Of a DNA stretch of 64,000 nucleotides, positions 25,584-33,363 are shown one piece after another. Each line of letters starts with the position of its first letter. The first letter of the stretch is position 1. This DNA comes from Pseudomonas marginalis (GTDB lineage: Bacteria > Pseudomonadota > Gammaproteobacteria > Pseudomonadales > Pseudomonadaceae). Made by a program: the position numbers and the translations under genes. The DNA is taken from NCBI RefSeq assembly GCF_024169655.1, contig NZ_JALJWV010000001.1:5624001-5688000 (forward strand). The letters run 5' to 3'. The notes under the pieces are model-generated. The model was not told the origin of the DNA and ran no database searches. It saw nothing but the letters and a program-made list of their open reading frames with translations.

Positions 25584-26082
25584 CGATTCACTCCTTTGAA
25601 AAGCTTCCTTGAAGAACCACTAGTCTAACCGAGGTTCTCCCAAGTACGGCATTGGAGAAGACGCTTGCACCGATCAATAATCCAAGCGATGGAAATGTTT
25701 GAACACCGGTCTTAAAGCTCCGCGCTCTGCTTGGGCAACCCCTTCGGTTGCATCCCGTGTCCGAACTTGCCGGACTGGCTGCGGGACAGGTACGGCGGGC
25801 GGAGCCCTTGACCTACCCCTTGCGATAGGCTGACGCTTCCTGTGGAGTCAAGGGTGCGGCTACGCCCGTCATCCTCACCCGTTCGGTGCTCGCCTTCGGC
25901 TCCGCTCCGCATGCGGCCTCCGGTGCCGCCCTTGACACCACATCCAGCAAAAACCTTGGTACTTTCACACATGCGAGCTTTCGCGCTCTTACGGGGCCAG
26001 CCAAGATCGCGCACATCTGACACTGCCTCAAACCGCTATCCTTTAAATGATCAGGAATTCTTAAAAATCATCAGGAACCACT
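25584..26082. other. 499-base non-coding region with CCCTTGAC repeats
   Basis: No convincing gene. The octamer CCCTTGAC or its complement occurs at 25805-25812, 25847-25854 and 25929-25936, mirroring the cluster at 24976-25104. GGCAACC/GGTTGC-type and CGGAGC/GCTCCG-type short inverted repeats are frequent between 25730 and 25920. Chance frames here (25712-26031 on minus, 25842-26129 on plus) are Pro/Arg/Ser-rich and lack good starts. The region probably contains the vbhA promoter near 26030-26060. Confidence 0.45.
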
Positions 26083-26340
26083 ATGACTTCAGGCGACCAA
26101 AAAACCGCGCAACATCAAAGCAACATTGAGATTTCAGCCGGAGTTGACCACCCCAAGGTATCCCAACTCTCGGAGGCTGAGCGGAATAAGCGAAGGGAGG
26201 CCGTCGCCTTTGCCAATGCCTCAGCAAACCTGTCTGCATTTGAAATCACAGATGGTATGAAACGCCTCGGCGAGCGTTACATCAGCGGTGAGATTGATCT
26301 GGAGGAATTTGTAGCCACCTCGCGGAAAGAAAACGCCTAG
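26083..26340 (+). CDS. VbhA-like antitoxin
   Basis: 85 residues. The segment RNKRREAVAFANASANLSAF followed by RYISGEIDLEEFV matches the VbhA/FicA type antitoxin helix, which blocks the active site of Fic AMP-transferase toxins. No Fic gene (HPFxxGNG motif) follows; instead the triplicated nic-like block begins about 60 bases later. VbhA-like proteins of mobile elements are often found without a partner, perhaps protecting a new host from a toxin delivered with the helper's DNA. The family call is by motif only. Confidence 0.75.
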   Translation: MTSGDQKTAQHQSNIEISAGVDHPKVSQLSEAERNKRREAVAFANASANLSAFEITDGMKRLGERYISGEIDLEEFVATSRKENA

Positions 26341-26441
26341 TGAGTGACTTCCACACATATGCCCAGACTTTCATTGCTGGAGCGCGCATCGGACTGGAAA
26401 AGCTTGTTCATGAACAAGGACTCGAGCGCATAGAGATCTAG
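26340..26441 (+). CDS. Possible 33-residue peptide after vbhA
   Basis: A GTG overlaps the last base of the vbhA stop and opens a 33-codon frame (start MSDFHTYAQTF). The coupled start is suggestive, but the last third is encoded by the first palindrome and nic-like repeat, which is conserved for other reasons. It is too short to be a Fic toxin. It may be a remnant or chance. Confidence 0.25.
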   Translation: MSDFHTYAQTFIAGARIGLEKLVHEQGLERIEI

Positions 26442-26462
26442 TGCAGGATAGGCTTTCGCCGG
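26404..26462. other. oriT-like unit, copy 1 (palindrome + nic core)
   Basis: The 14-bp palindrome TTGTTCATGAACAA (26404-26417) is followed, 34 bases start to start, by CTAGTGCAGGATAGGC (26438-26453) and TTTCGCCGG. On the minus strand this reads GCCTATCCTG|CACTAG, which fits the IncP/VirD2 nick consensus YATCCTG|Y; the nick would lie opposite the 26443/26444 junction. Transfer from it would carry vbhA, virB6 and rep in first and mobC last. Confidence 0.68.
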
Positions 26463-26530
26463 GAGTGTGACACCCACTACGCCAGCCTTCGCTCTATCCC
26501 AGCTACCCGACACACTGCATCAAGGAAAGC

Positions 26531-26589
26531 TTGTTCATGAACAAATGTTTGGGGGATATGAGACCTAGTGCAGGATAGGCTTTCGCCGG
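26531..26589. other. oriT-like unit, copy 2
   Basis: Palindrome TTGTTCATGAACAA at 26531-26544 and CTAGTGCAGGATAGGC at 26565-26580 followed by TTTCGCCGG, at exactly the same 34-base spacing as copy 1. The 20 bases between the two parts are not conserved between copies, which indicates selection on the two motifs and their phase. Confidence 0.68.
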
Positions 26590-26630
26590 AAAGCTGTATT
26601 ACACAACGCCACCTCCACTACGATTTTTCC

Positions 26631-26690
26631 TTGTTCATGAACAAACTTGAAAGACGGTGTAGCACTAGTGCAGGATAGGCAAAACGCCGG
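26631..26690. other. oriT-like unit, copy 3
   Basis: Palindrome TTGTTCATGAACAA at 26631-26644 and CTAGTGCAGGATAGGC at 26665-26680, again 34 bases apart, but followed by AAAACGCCGG instead of TTTCGCCGG. This copy lies nearest to mobC (about 70 bases upstream of its start) and may overlap its promoter. Apart from the three units, the 26442-26757 gap has nothing I can name. Confidence 0.68.
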
Positions 26691-26757
26691 TAAAATACGC
26701 GCGTACTTTTGAAAAAAACTCTCACTGTATTACCGCTGATTGCTTTGGAATGCCGCC

Positions 26758-27300
26758 TTGGGGAAAGAAAATCCGTACCTGAATGTGTACCTGGGGTCAC
26801 TGAAAAAGCCATGGGCTGACTACTGCGCGTCAATTGGAAAGAAGCCCGGCGCGGCGCTCAAGGAAGCGATTGAAAGGCAGCTTGAAAGCGCGAACGCACT
26901 GACAGAGCCGAAAACCTATCAGCAAACAAAGCCAATCCCAGATAAAGAGCCAAAGGTTCGCTTTGAGATCCTGCTGACACCATCCGAAAAGGCGGCTCTT
27001 ACAGAACGCGCCGAGGTCGAACGATGCTCACAGCGTCGATGGATCATCGACGCAATTCGGGCCGGACTGACAAATGAAGCGCAGTTCGGCATGAGCGAAA
27101 TCGAGGCATTGGGCGAATCCAATTACCAGTTGCTTGCTATAGGTCGAAATTTGAATCAGATCGCGAGAAAGCTGAATGAAGGTGACCCCGATCCTATTCA
27201 GGCAGAATTGATCAAGGGGTTATGCGCAATCATCGACAGACATACGCATGTCGTGAGTACCGCTATCCGGGCCAGCCTTGAACGGTGGGATCTTGAGTGA
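26758..27300 (+). CDS. mobC: MobC-like relaxosome accessory protein
   Basis: About 180 residues. The start is uncertain: TTG at 26758 (MGKENPYLNVYL) or TTG at 26740. The C-terminal half has the MobC pattern, RRWIIDAIRAGLT and then ALGESNYQLLAIGRNLNQIARKLNEG, where the GRNLNQIARKLN block is diagnostic. MobC proteins bind oriT and help melt the nick region for a MOBP relaxase. The relaxase gene that normally follows is absent. Its position just downstream of three nic-like sites supports the call. Confidence 0.83.
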   Translation: MGKENPYLNVYLGSLKKPWADYCASIGKKPGAALKEAIERQLESANALTEPKTYQQTKPIPDKEPKVRFEILLTPSEKAALTERAEVERCSQRRWIIDAIRAGLTNEAQFGMSEIEALGESNYQLLAIGRNLNQIARKLNEGDPDPIQAELIKGLCAIIDRHTHVVSTAIRASLERWDLE

Positions 27301-27436
27301 CGCTACACGAGATCATCTCTAGTGCAACTTCCTTGTGCATACTGTGGGGAAAAGGCTATATAGGCGAGTTGCTGGCTCGTCTATTTTCCTCCTGGCTGTT
27401 GGACAATCAGGCCGCTTACACACCTAAGAGTTCTCA
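27297..27436 (+). other. Open frame coupled to mobC at the expected relaxase position
   Basis: A GTG overlaps the mobC stop by three bases (GTGA), which is where a translationally coupled relaxase would start. The frame (start MTLHEIISSATS) runs only 85 codons, into mrr, and I do not recognise any relaxase motif in it. It may be the stump of a relaxase gene lost when mrr and the restriction operon arrived, or chance. Confidence 0.3.
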
Positions 27437-28360
27437 ATGTCAGTACCCACATATGATCAATTTATTGAGCCAATTCTGCGATTCCTTGCTGATCAACCTG
27501 GGGGCGCATCGGCGCGTGACGCACATGAAGCTGCTGCAGATGCGTTGCAACTGAGCGAAGCACAACGTCTGGAATTGATCAATAGCGGCCAGGCCACCTA
27601 TAAGAATCGCTCCGGTTGGGCTCATGATCGCTTAAAGCGTGCAGGTCTTTCCAGCAGCGCCAAACGAGGCTACTGGAAACTCACCGAAGCGGGCATCGCT
27701 TATTCATTGGAAAATCCGGCCCCACTACCGCAAGAGAAAGTCGAACGTCTTGCTATTGGGTTCATGGACGTGAAGCTCAGAACACCAACCGACGCCATCC
27801 CCCTGGATGTAGAGCTACAAGCCAATCCCTCACCACTATCAGCGACAACGAGCCCAGACGACCGTCTTGAACAAGCACTCAAGGAATTACGGGACGCAGT
27901 TGCCGTTGACCTTCTGGATAACCTGCTACAGGTCTCCCCTGGGCGTTTTGAGGTGATAGTCCTAGATGTGCTGCATCGCCTTGGTTACGGTGCCAGCCGC
28001 AATGACCTACAGCGTGTGGGCGGCTCTGGCGATGGTGGTATCGACGGGATAATCTCGCTGGACAAGCTTGGCCTGGAGAAGGTCTATGTGCAGGCGAAAC
28101 GCTGGCAAAATACCGTCGGTCGACCAGACCTACAAGCGTTTTACGGTGCACTGGCAGGGCAAAAGGCCAAACGAGGTGTATTCATCACCACTTCCGGCTT
28201 TACTGCACAAGCCATCGGCTTCGCGAGCTCAGTCGACGGTATCGTACTGGTGGATGGAACTAAGCTCGTTCACCTGATGATGGATCATGAAGTCGGAGTT
28301 TCTTCACGTTTGCTGAGACTTCCGAAGCTAGACAGCGACTACTTCGACGACGAGGCATAA
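27437..28360 (+). CDS. mrr: Mrr-type restriction endonuclease
   Basis: 307 residues. The N-terminal Mrr_N winged-helix domain (about 5-95; SVPTYDQFIEPIL, then SGWAHDRLKRAGL) precedes a linker and the C-terminal PD-(D/E)xK nuclease domain with FEVIVLDVLHRLGYG near 173, GGSGDGGIDGII near 197-208 and VYVQAKRW near 217-224, the catalytic D...QxK set. Mrr enzymes cut DNA with foreign adenine or cytosine methylation (type IV restriction). It converges on hsdR with a 21-base gap. Confidence 0.93.
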   Translation: MSVPTYDQFIEPILRFLADQPGGASARDAHEAAADALQLSEAQRLELINSGQATYKNRSGWAHDRLKRAGLSSSAKRGYWKLTEAGIAYSLENPAPLPQEKVERLAIGFMDVKLRTPTDAIPLDVELQANPSPLSATTSPDDRLEQALKELRDAVAVDLLDNLLQVSPGRFEVIVLDVLHRLGYGASRNDLQRVGGSGDGGIDGIISLDKLGLEKVYVQAKRWQNTVGRPDLQAFYGALAGQKAKRGVFITTSGFTAQAIGFASSVDGIVLVDGTKLVHLMMDHEVGVSSRLLRLPKLDSDYFDDEA

Positions 28361-28381
28361 AGAGGATACTGTTACCAAATA

Positions 28382-31300
28382 CTACTGATCATTTCCTGGC
28401 CTAGATAGCCTGTGATAGACATCTGCGCCTAACCACTTCGAGACCAAGGTTCGCAATTCAGGCTTACTCATATAATCAGTAAAAATTTCTTCATTTAAAT
28501 CCATTCGCTCGATGAAGAAAGACTCAAGCACTTGGTTGAAAACAAGCTGAAATTTCTCTAACGAATTAACGGATGCCGCTTGGCCAAGAAATTCGTTTTT
28601 AATTGCAATTTCAGCTATCTGGTCAAAAAACAGCTGATCTGCATCATTTAATTCGCCACCGAATCTCTCATTAATAACGTCAATTAACCTTGAAAGAGCT
28701 ACGCTCTCCTCCCTCACAATACCGCTCCCTACTTCACGAGGTCCATCAATCGGCTTCGCGTAACCCTCGCTCAGACTGATCGAACCTTCGCTGATTTTCT
28801 GCAGCCGGTAGTAATCTAACTCTACGTCCTCATCGAACTGGTAACCCGGCCCACTCTTACGCTTAGGTAGCTTAAGCGCCAAGTGACGTATGTAAGTGAA
28901 CAGCTTTTCAAGATCGCTGTCTTGGTATGGAATCACCTGGCTCAAAAAGCTGTACAGATTGCGGAAGGCCTGCAGCTTCCCACGCAACAACTCAGCCTCG
29001 TCCTCCTCACTATTTTGTAGCAGCGAGAAGCGTGCCACTGCCTGATCCAATATTGAGTTCATGGCCTTGTGATCGCCAGGGCTCTGTCGACGCTTTGGAG
29101 CGAAGAAGATACTTGAGAACTCCGCAACTTCAGCCTGCAGATAAATCCCAGAAGCATCGAGCTCAGCTTTGACCTCATAGAGTTTGTCGGCATCAACCTG
29201 TTCGCCCATCACCGAGCCTTCGTAATACTGTCGAAAGGCTTCCTGGATTTCTCCGGGCTCATTGACAAAGTCCAGCACGAAAGTATCGTCCTTGAGCGGG
29301 TGCGTACGATTCAGACGGGAAAGAGTTTGTACTGCCTGAATTCCCGCCAGTCGCTTGTCCACATACATGGTGTGCAGAAGTGGCTGGTCGAAGCCAGTCT
29401 GGTACTTTTCAGCCACGAGCAACACACGAAAGTCTGGCTTAGCAAACGTCTCCGGCAGATCCTTTTCCTTGAGGCCGTCGTTCATCTCGACCTCACGATA
29501 AGTTTTCTCTGTGACTTTGTTGTCTTCCACCGCTCCGGAGAACGCCACAAGACTCTTGATGGGGTAGCCTTTTTCTTTGATGTAACGGTCGAACTCCTGC
29601 TTGTATCGAACAGCTTCCAAACGTGATCCTGTCACCACCATTGCCTTGGCATGCCCGCCTATCTTGTGACTGGTGAACCGTTGAAAGTGCTCCACCATCA
29701 CCTCGGTCTTCTGGCCGATGTTGTGCGGGTGCAGGCGCATGAAACGCGCTAATGCCTTAGCCGCGTTCTTGCGTTCGACGCGGGGGTCTTCCTCAGCCTT
29801 TTTTATCAGTTTGTAATAAGTCTTGTAGGTAACATAGTTCTTGAGCACATCCTCAATGAAGCCTTCCTCAATTGCCTGCCGCATCGTGTAACGATGAAAA
29901 GACTCACCATTGCGGCCGAAGATCGCCAGGGTTTTGTGCTTGGGCGTTGCTGTGAAAGCAAAGAAACTCATGTTTGGCTGCTGACCGCGTTTGGCCATAG
30001 AGCGAAACAGATGCTCTAGTTCGACTTCGCCTTCCTCCTCGGCCATTTCCTGCGCCTTCCTACGCAGCTCTGCACCGCCTAGCACTCCCTTCAGCTCTGT
30101 GGCCGTCTCACCAGATTGGGAGCTGTGGGCCTCATCGATGATCACTGCGTATTTTCGCGTGGGTAGGTGGCTTTTTTCACCTTTACCACGCTCCTCGTTC
30201 AGCTTAGCCAACTGACCGGAGACAAATGGAAACTTTTGCAACGTGGTGATAATTATCGGAACACCGTCTTCCAGCGCCTCGGCTAGCTGGCGCGAGTCCC
30301 CATCGACTTTCAGCACTACTCCCTGACGATGGTCGAACTGGTAAATGGTGTTCTGCAACTGGCGATCCAGCACCACGCGATCGGTTATAACTACCACGCT
30401 ATCAAAAAGACGTTCGTCTTTCTCGTTATGCAAGCTGGACAAGCGATGTGCAAGCCAAGCGATGGTGTTGCTCTTTCCACTGCCTGCCGAATGCTCGATC
30501 AGATAGTTATGCCCAACTCCTTCGTTGACGGCGGTGGTTACGATCTGGCGTACCACTTGCAATTGGTGATAACGCGGAAAAATCAGACTTTCCTTGCGCA
30601 CCTTCTTGCCGTCATCTGACACCTTCTCCTGTATATCGAGATGTAGGAAGCGCGCCAAGAGATCGAGCAAACTGTGGCGCTGCAGCACCTCTTCCCAGAG
30701 ATAGGCCGTTTTATAATTACGCCCTTCCCGGTCTGGGGAGTTACCCCCCCCCCCGCCCATGCCTCGATTGAAGGGCAGAAAGTAAGTCGCCGAACCGGCC
30801 AGCCGCGTGGTCATGTGCACCTCTTCGGTATCGACCGCGAAATGCACTTGAGTACGTTTGGAAAAAACAAAGATCGGCTCGCGCGGGTCGCGGTCATGCC
30901 GGTACTGGTGGATAGCGTTAGCGACAGTTTGTCCGCTGAGCGGGTTCTTAAGCTCAAGCGTAACCACCGGAATGCCGTTAACCGACAGGACCACGTCCAA
31001 CGACTTTTCCGAGCGCGGGCTGAAACGCAGTTGCCGGGTAAGCCCCAGGCGATTGGCTTGGTAGCGCGCTTCTAGCTCCGGATTTAGGCCGTGCGCAGGG
31101 CGAAAGAAAGCGATACGTAGCGTCTTACCAAAGCACTTGAACCCATGGCGCAAAGTGGCCAAAGTGCCGTGGGTATCTAGCCATTTGCATAGCGATTCCA
31201 ACACCCGCGCGCCCGTGCGTTCGCAGTGGATCACCTCCAACTTTTCCCAAACTTTGGATTGGGTGGCACGGATAAATGCCAGCGCCTCATCAGGAAAAAT

Positions 31301-31405
31301 TGCGTGTTGACGGTCGAAGCCCTTCGCGTCAACCCGCGTATAACCATCGCCCAGCAGAACCGCTTCAATAGCGGATTCAAAAGCGGTTTCGCTGGTGCGT
31401 CTCAT
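28382..31405 (-). CDS. hsdR: Type I restriction enzyme, R subunit
   Basis: 1007 residues, full length. An N-terminal nuclease domain has VVTLELKNPLSG (the ExK motif, near residue 150). The SF2 translocase follows with Walker A HSAGSGKSN near 305, DEAH box VIIDEAHSSQSGE near 421, and later AEKYQTGFDQPLLHTMYVDK. It is the motor and cutting subunit of the type I complex. The gene is last in the operon and its start overlaps the ptuB stop (ATGA). Codons 218-221 contain a run of 11 G on the coding strand, in a glycine-rich loop (MGGGGGNS); slippage would truncate the protein after the nuclease domain. Confidence 0.96.
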   Translation of the reverse strand: MRRTSETAFESAIEAVLLGDGYTRVDAKGFDRQHAIFPDEALAFIRATQSKVWEKLEVIHCERTGARVLESLCKWLDTHGTLATLRHGFKCFGKTLRIAFFRPAHGLNPELEARYQANRLGLTRQLRFSPRSEKSLDVVLSVNGIPVVTLELKNPLSGQTVANAIHQYRHDRDPREPIFVFSKRTQVHFAVDTEEVHMTTRLAGSATYFLPFNRGMGGGGGNSPDREGRNYKTAYLWEEVLQRHSLLDLLARFLHLDIQEKVSDDGKKVRKESLIFPRYHQLQVVRQIVTTAVNEGVGHNYLIEHSAGSGKSNTIAWLAHRLSSLHNEKDERLFDSVVVITDRVVLDRQLQNTIYQFDHRQGVVLKVDGDSRQLAEALEDGVPIIITTLQKFPFVSGQLAKLNEERGKGEKSHLPTRKYAVIIDEAHSSQSGETATELKGVLGGAELRRKAQEMAEEEGEVELEHLFRSMAKRGQQPNMSFFAFTATPKHKTLAIFGRNGESFHRYTMRQAIEEGFIEDVLKNYVTYKTYYKLIKKAEEDPRVERKNAAKALARFMRLHPHNIGQKTEVMVEHFQRFTSHKIGGHAKAMVVTGSRLEAVRYKQEFDRYIKEKGYPIKSLVAFSGAVEDNKVTEKTYREVEMNDGLKEKDLPETFAKPDFRVLLVAEKYQTGFDQPLLHTMYVDKRLAGIQAVQTLSRLNRTHPLKDDTFVLDFVNEPGEIQEAFRQYYEGSVMGEQVDADKLYEVKAELDASGIYLQAEVAEFSSIFFAPKRRQSPGDHKAMNSILDQAVARFSLLQNSEEDEAELLRGKLQAFRNLYSFLSQVIPYQDSDLEKLFTYIRHLALKLPKRKSGPGYQFDEDVELDYYRLQKISEGSISLSEGYAKPIDGPREVGSGIVREESVALSRLIDVINERFGGELNDADQLFFDQIAEIAIKNEFLGQAASVNSLEKFQLVFNQVLESFFIERMDLNEEIFTDYMSKPELRTLVSKWLGADVYHRLSRPGNDQ
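30744..30754 (-). repeat. Eleven-base homopolymer run within hsdR
   Basis: Eleven consecutive C on the plus strand (G on the hsdR strand), encoding four Gly codons. Runs of nine or more are the classic substrate for slipped-strand phase variation. As written, the frame is open. Confidence 0.85.
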
Positions 31406-32049
31406 GCGGATTTCCTCGATTGTCTCTTCTTTAGCCAGTAGACAATAACCTGTGCGAACTCTGGCAACTCACCCGCTTGCGTGCCGTCCCATTTGGGAAG
31501 TTCTTTGGAAATGTCCAACGGCTTACCGCTGACGAGGCGTTCCTGGAATGCCTTGAGCACAGATTTTCTATTCTCTTTTAGACGGGTAAGATTCAGTCCC
31601 AAGACGTCATCAATATCACTCTGGACCTCAGCAATGCTGGATTGAATTCGACCATCTCCCAGAAAGTGAAGATGCCTTTCCACGGGGTGCTCTCTGTCAG
31701 TCAGGCAAAAGTGGAGATCAACATCACCTTTTAGGGTGTCACAGTGGTGCTTGTCTCTTGGGCTTTTTTCGCCATTTTTCTGGCCACCGAAACAAGCGCC
31801 GAGCATATTAGCGTAGTCAAGTTGGCGTTCCGGATACTTGTTGGCGCTCTGGCTCTGCCAATGTTCAATTTTCATCCCCGCTGAATTTGCCCGGATACGC
31901 GATTGGCAATAGCAGCAAAGTCCACGCTGTTCAAGAACTAGCTTGTCGCGCACCTCTTGCTTATCCTGGTACCCGTCGTAGTGGGCGTCTGCCGTCTTGC
32001 GATACTCAAGTAACGATCGGGGCCCCGCCCCTTTCTGAATCGTCCGCAT
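31402..32049 (-). CDS. ptuB: Septu PtuB-like HNH nuclease
   Basis: 215 residues. The HNH core is LCCYCQSRI near residues 43-51, KIEHWQSQS near 59-67, YANMLGACFGG near 79-89 and KHHCDTLKGD, with two Cys-x2-Cys-type zinc ligands, matching the TIGR02646/PtuB type. In Septu systems PtuB cuts nucleic acid when the PtuA ATPase is released on phage infection. It starts directly at the end of ptuA and its stop overlaps hsdR by four bases. The Septu pair sits within the type I operon rather than beside it. Confidence 0.85.
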   Translation of the reverse strand: MRTIQKGAGPRSLLEYRKTADAHYDGYQDKQEVRDKLVLEQRGLCCYCQSRIRANSAGMKIEHWQSQSANKYPERQLDYANMLGACFGGQKNGEKSPRDKHHCDTLKGDVDLHFCLTDREHPVERHLHFLGDGRIQSSIAEVQSDIDDVLGLNLTRLKENRKSVLKAFQERLVSGKPLDISKELPKWDGTQAGELPEFAQVIVYWLKKRQSRKSA

Positions 32050-33363
32050 TTACTCGGAGCCCTCCAGAAAGCGGATCAACGAGCCAGCTCGAGTCAACTC
32101 AGGTTCGTCCTCACCCAATTTACGTTCAAGGGCTACAATTGCAGCACGGGCACTTTCAAAGTTTTCCTGGTCGATAAGTTCAAAGAGCATTTTCAGCTCA
32201 TTCTCCACCTGTCGATTACGCACGGGAGCCCCCATAAACTCCTGCAAGATGCGGTTGGCATCCATGCCGTAAGCTTCGGAAGGAACGGTCACACCTACCC
32301 TGCCATCAACGAGCTCCAAGAAGCGAACGCAGCGAGCCGGCACCTCACCCAACACTAGCGGCGAGTGGGTTGTCAACACAAACTGGCAGGCTTTGAAGGT
32401 ATCGCGAAGGCGTTGCAGCACATCGCGCTGCCACTTCGGGTGTAGGTGCAATTCAATCTCATCAATTAGCACCAAAGCCACGCCTTCGGCAATCGGGTTA
32501 TCGCTATCCGGATTGGCAATAGCCAAGCGGCGAGTGAGGTCGAACACGAGGGCAAGCAACCCACGCTCACCATCTGAGAGCTGGTGCAGATAAAAGGGCT
32601 TACCGCGTTTTTCGACAACAAAGCCTAGTCGTGGCTGCTCCTGAATACGCAGATTACTGAACTCGGGCACTAATTCCGTGACTACGCCTCGCAAAGCGTC
32701 AAGTACTCTGAGACGGCGCGGATCACCGTCGGAACCCAACTTCTCTTGAGTACGAAACCAATGCATGAACTCACGCAGCTCCACTTCTCGATCTTGCAAC
32801 GCACGAACGTAAGCAAAGGAAGGATCAAAAGGCTTGGCTTCTGGAAGGCTGCGCGGTTGGCCAGGCAATTGGCGCTTCGGCGAGAAATACACGGCCAACG
32901 GCGGACGAGGAGTGCTCTTGAGGCTCACAAGCGTAGCCAGAGTCTCCCTCATTCCAGCCTCTAATTCGCCGGTAAGTGTTCGAGCACCCAGCGCAAGGGC
33001 GAAATCAGTCTGGGCGGTAGTAGCTGCCGCATGGTGCAAGAGCATAAATCGATCACCTTTATCCTCGGCCGTGCGTAATCGCTGTACCCCGCAGTTGATT
33101 GTTTGTCCGCCCACTTGGATACGAGCGGATACCTCCAACGAAACCTTGTCCCCATAAATATCGTCATTGGTAAAGTGAAGCGGTGCAGAGCGTGATGGAG
33201 TGAACTCGGGAAGCGCTCTCGATAGCAATACGGCCAACGCATGCAAGATCGTGGACTTGCCAACACCATTGACACCAGCAATCAGCGTCACGTCCTGCTC
33301 GAAATCAATGTCGAGCTGTTCGAAGCCGCCACAGTTTGCAAGGGTGATGGTTTCCAGCTTCAT
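32050..33363 (-). CDS. ptuA: Septu PtuA-like ATPase
   Basis: 437 residues. ABC/SMC-type ATPase: Walker A GVNGVGKST near 30-38, a long insertion, the signature HQLSDGERGLLAL near 238-250, Walker B ALVLIDEIELHLHP near 278-291 and the switch His in TTHSPLVLGE. This pattern, next to an HNH gene, is diagnostic for PtuAB (Septu). PtuA multimers hold PtuB inactive until ATP falls or phage signals appear, by work on model systems. It overlaps the hsdS stop by four bases, so the whole operon is coupled. Confidence 0.87.
   Translation of the reverse strand: MKLETITLANCGGFEQLDIDFEQDVTLIAGVNGVGKSTILHALAVLLSRALPEFTPSRSAPLHFTNDDIYGDKVSLEVSARIQVGGQTINCGVQRLRTAEDKGDRFMLLHHAAATTAQTDFALALGARTLTGELEAGMRETLATLVSLKSTPRPPLAVYFSPKRQLPGQPRSLPEAKPFDPSFAYVRALQDREVELREFMHWFRTQEKLGSDGDPRRLRVLDALRGVVTELVPEFSNLRIQEQPRLGFVVEKRGKPFYLHQLSDGERGLLALVFDLTRRLAIANPDSDNPIAEGVALVLIDEIELHLHPKWQRDVLQRLRDTFKACQFVLTTHSPLVLGEVPARCVRFLELVDGRVGVTVPSEAYGMDANRILQEFMGAPVRNRQVENELKMLFELIDQENFESARAAIVALERKLGEDEPELTRAGSLIRFLEGSE

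Noticed and set aside
26404..26644. LexA/SOS boxes
   Set aside because: TTGTTCATGAACAA does not match the CTG-N10-CAG pattern of LexA sites.
26404..26690. CRISPR array
   Set aside because: Only three repeats, joined by unequal gaps; the repeats are a palindrome plus a nic core and no cas gene is present.
31402..33363. Retron of the type with PtuAB effectors
   Set aside because: No reverse transcriptase or msr/msd structure is nearby; the pair is better called Septu.
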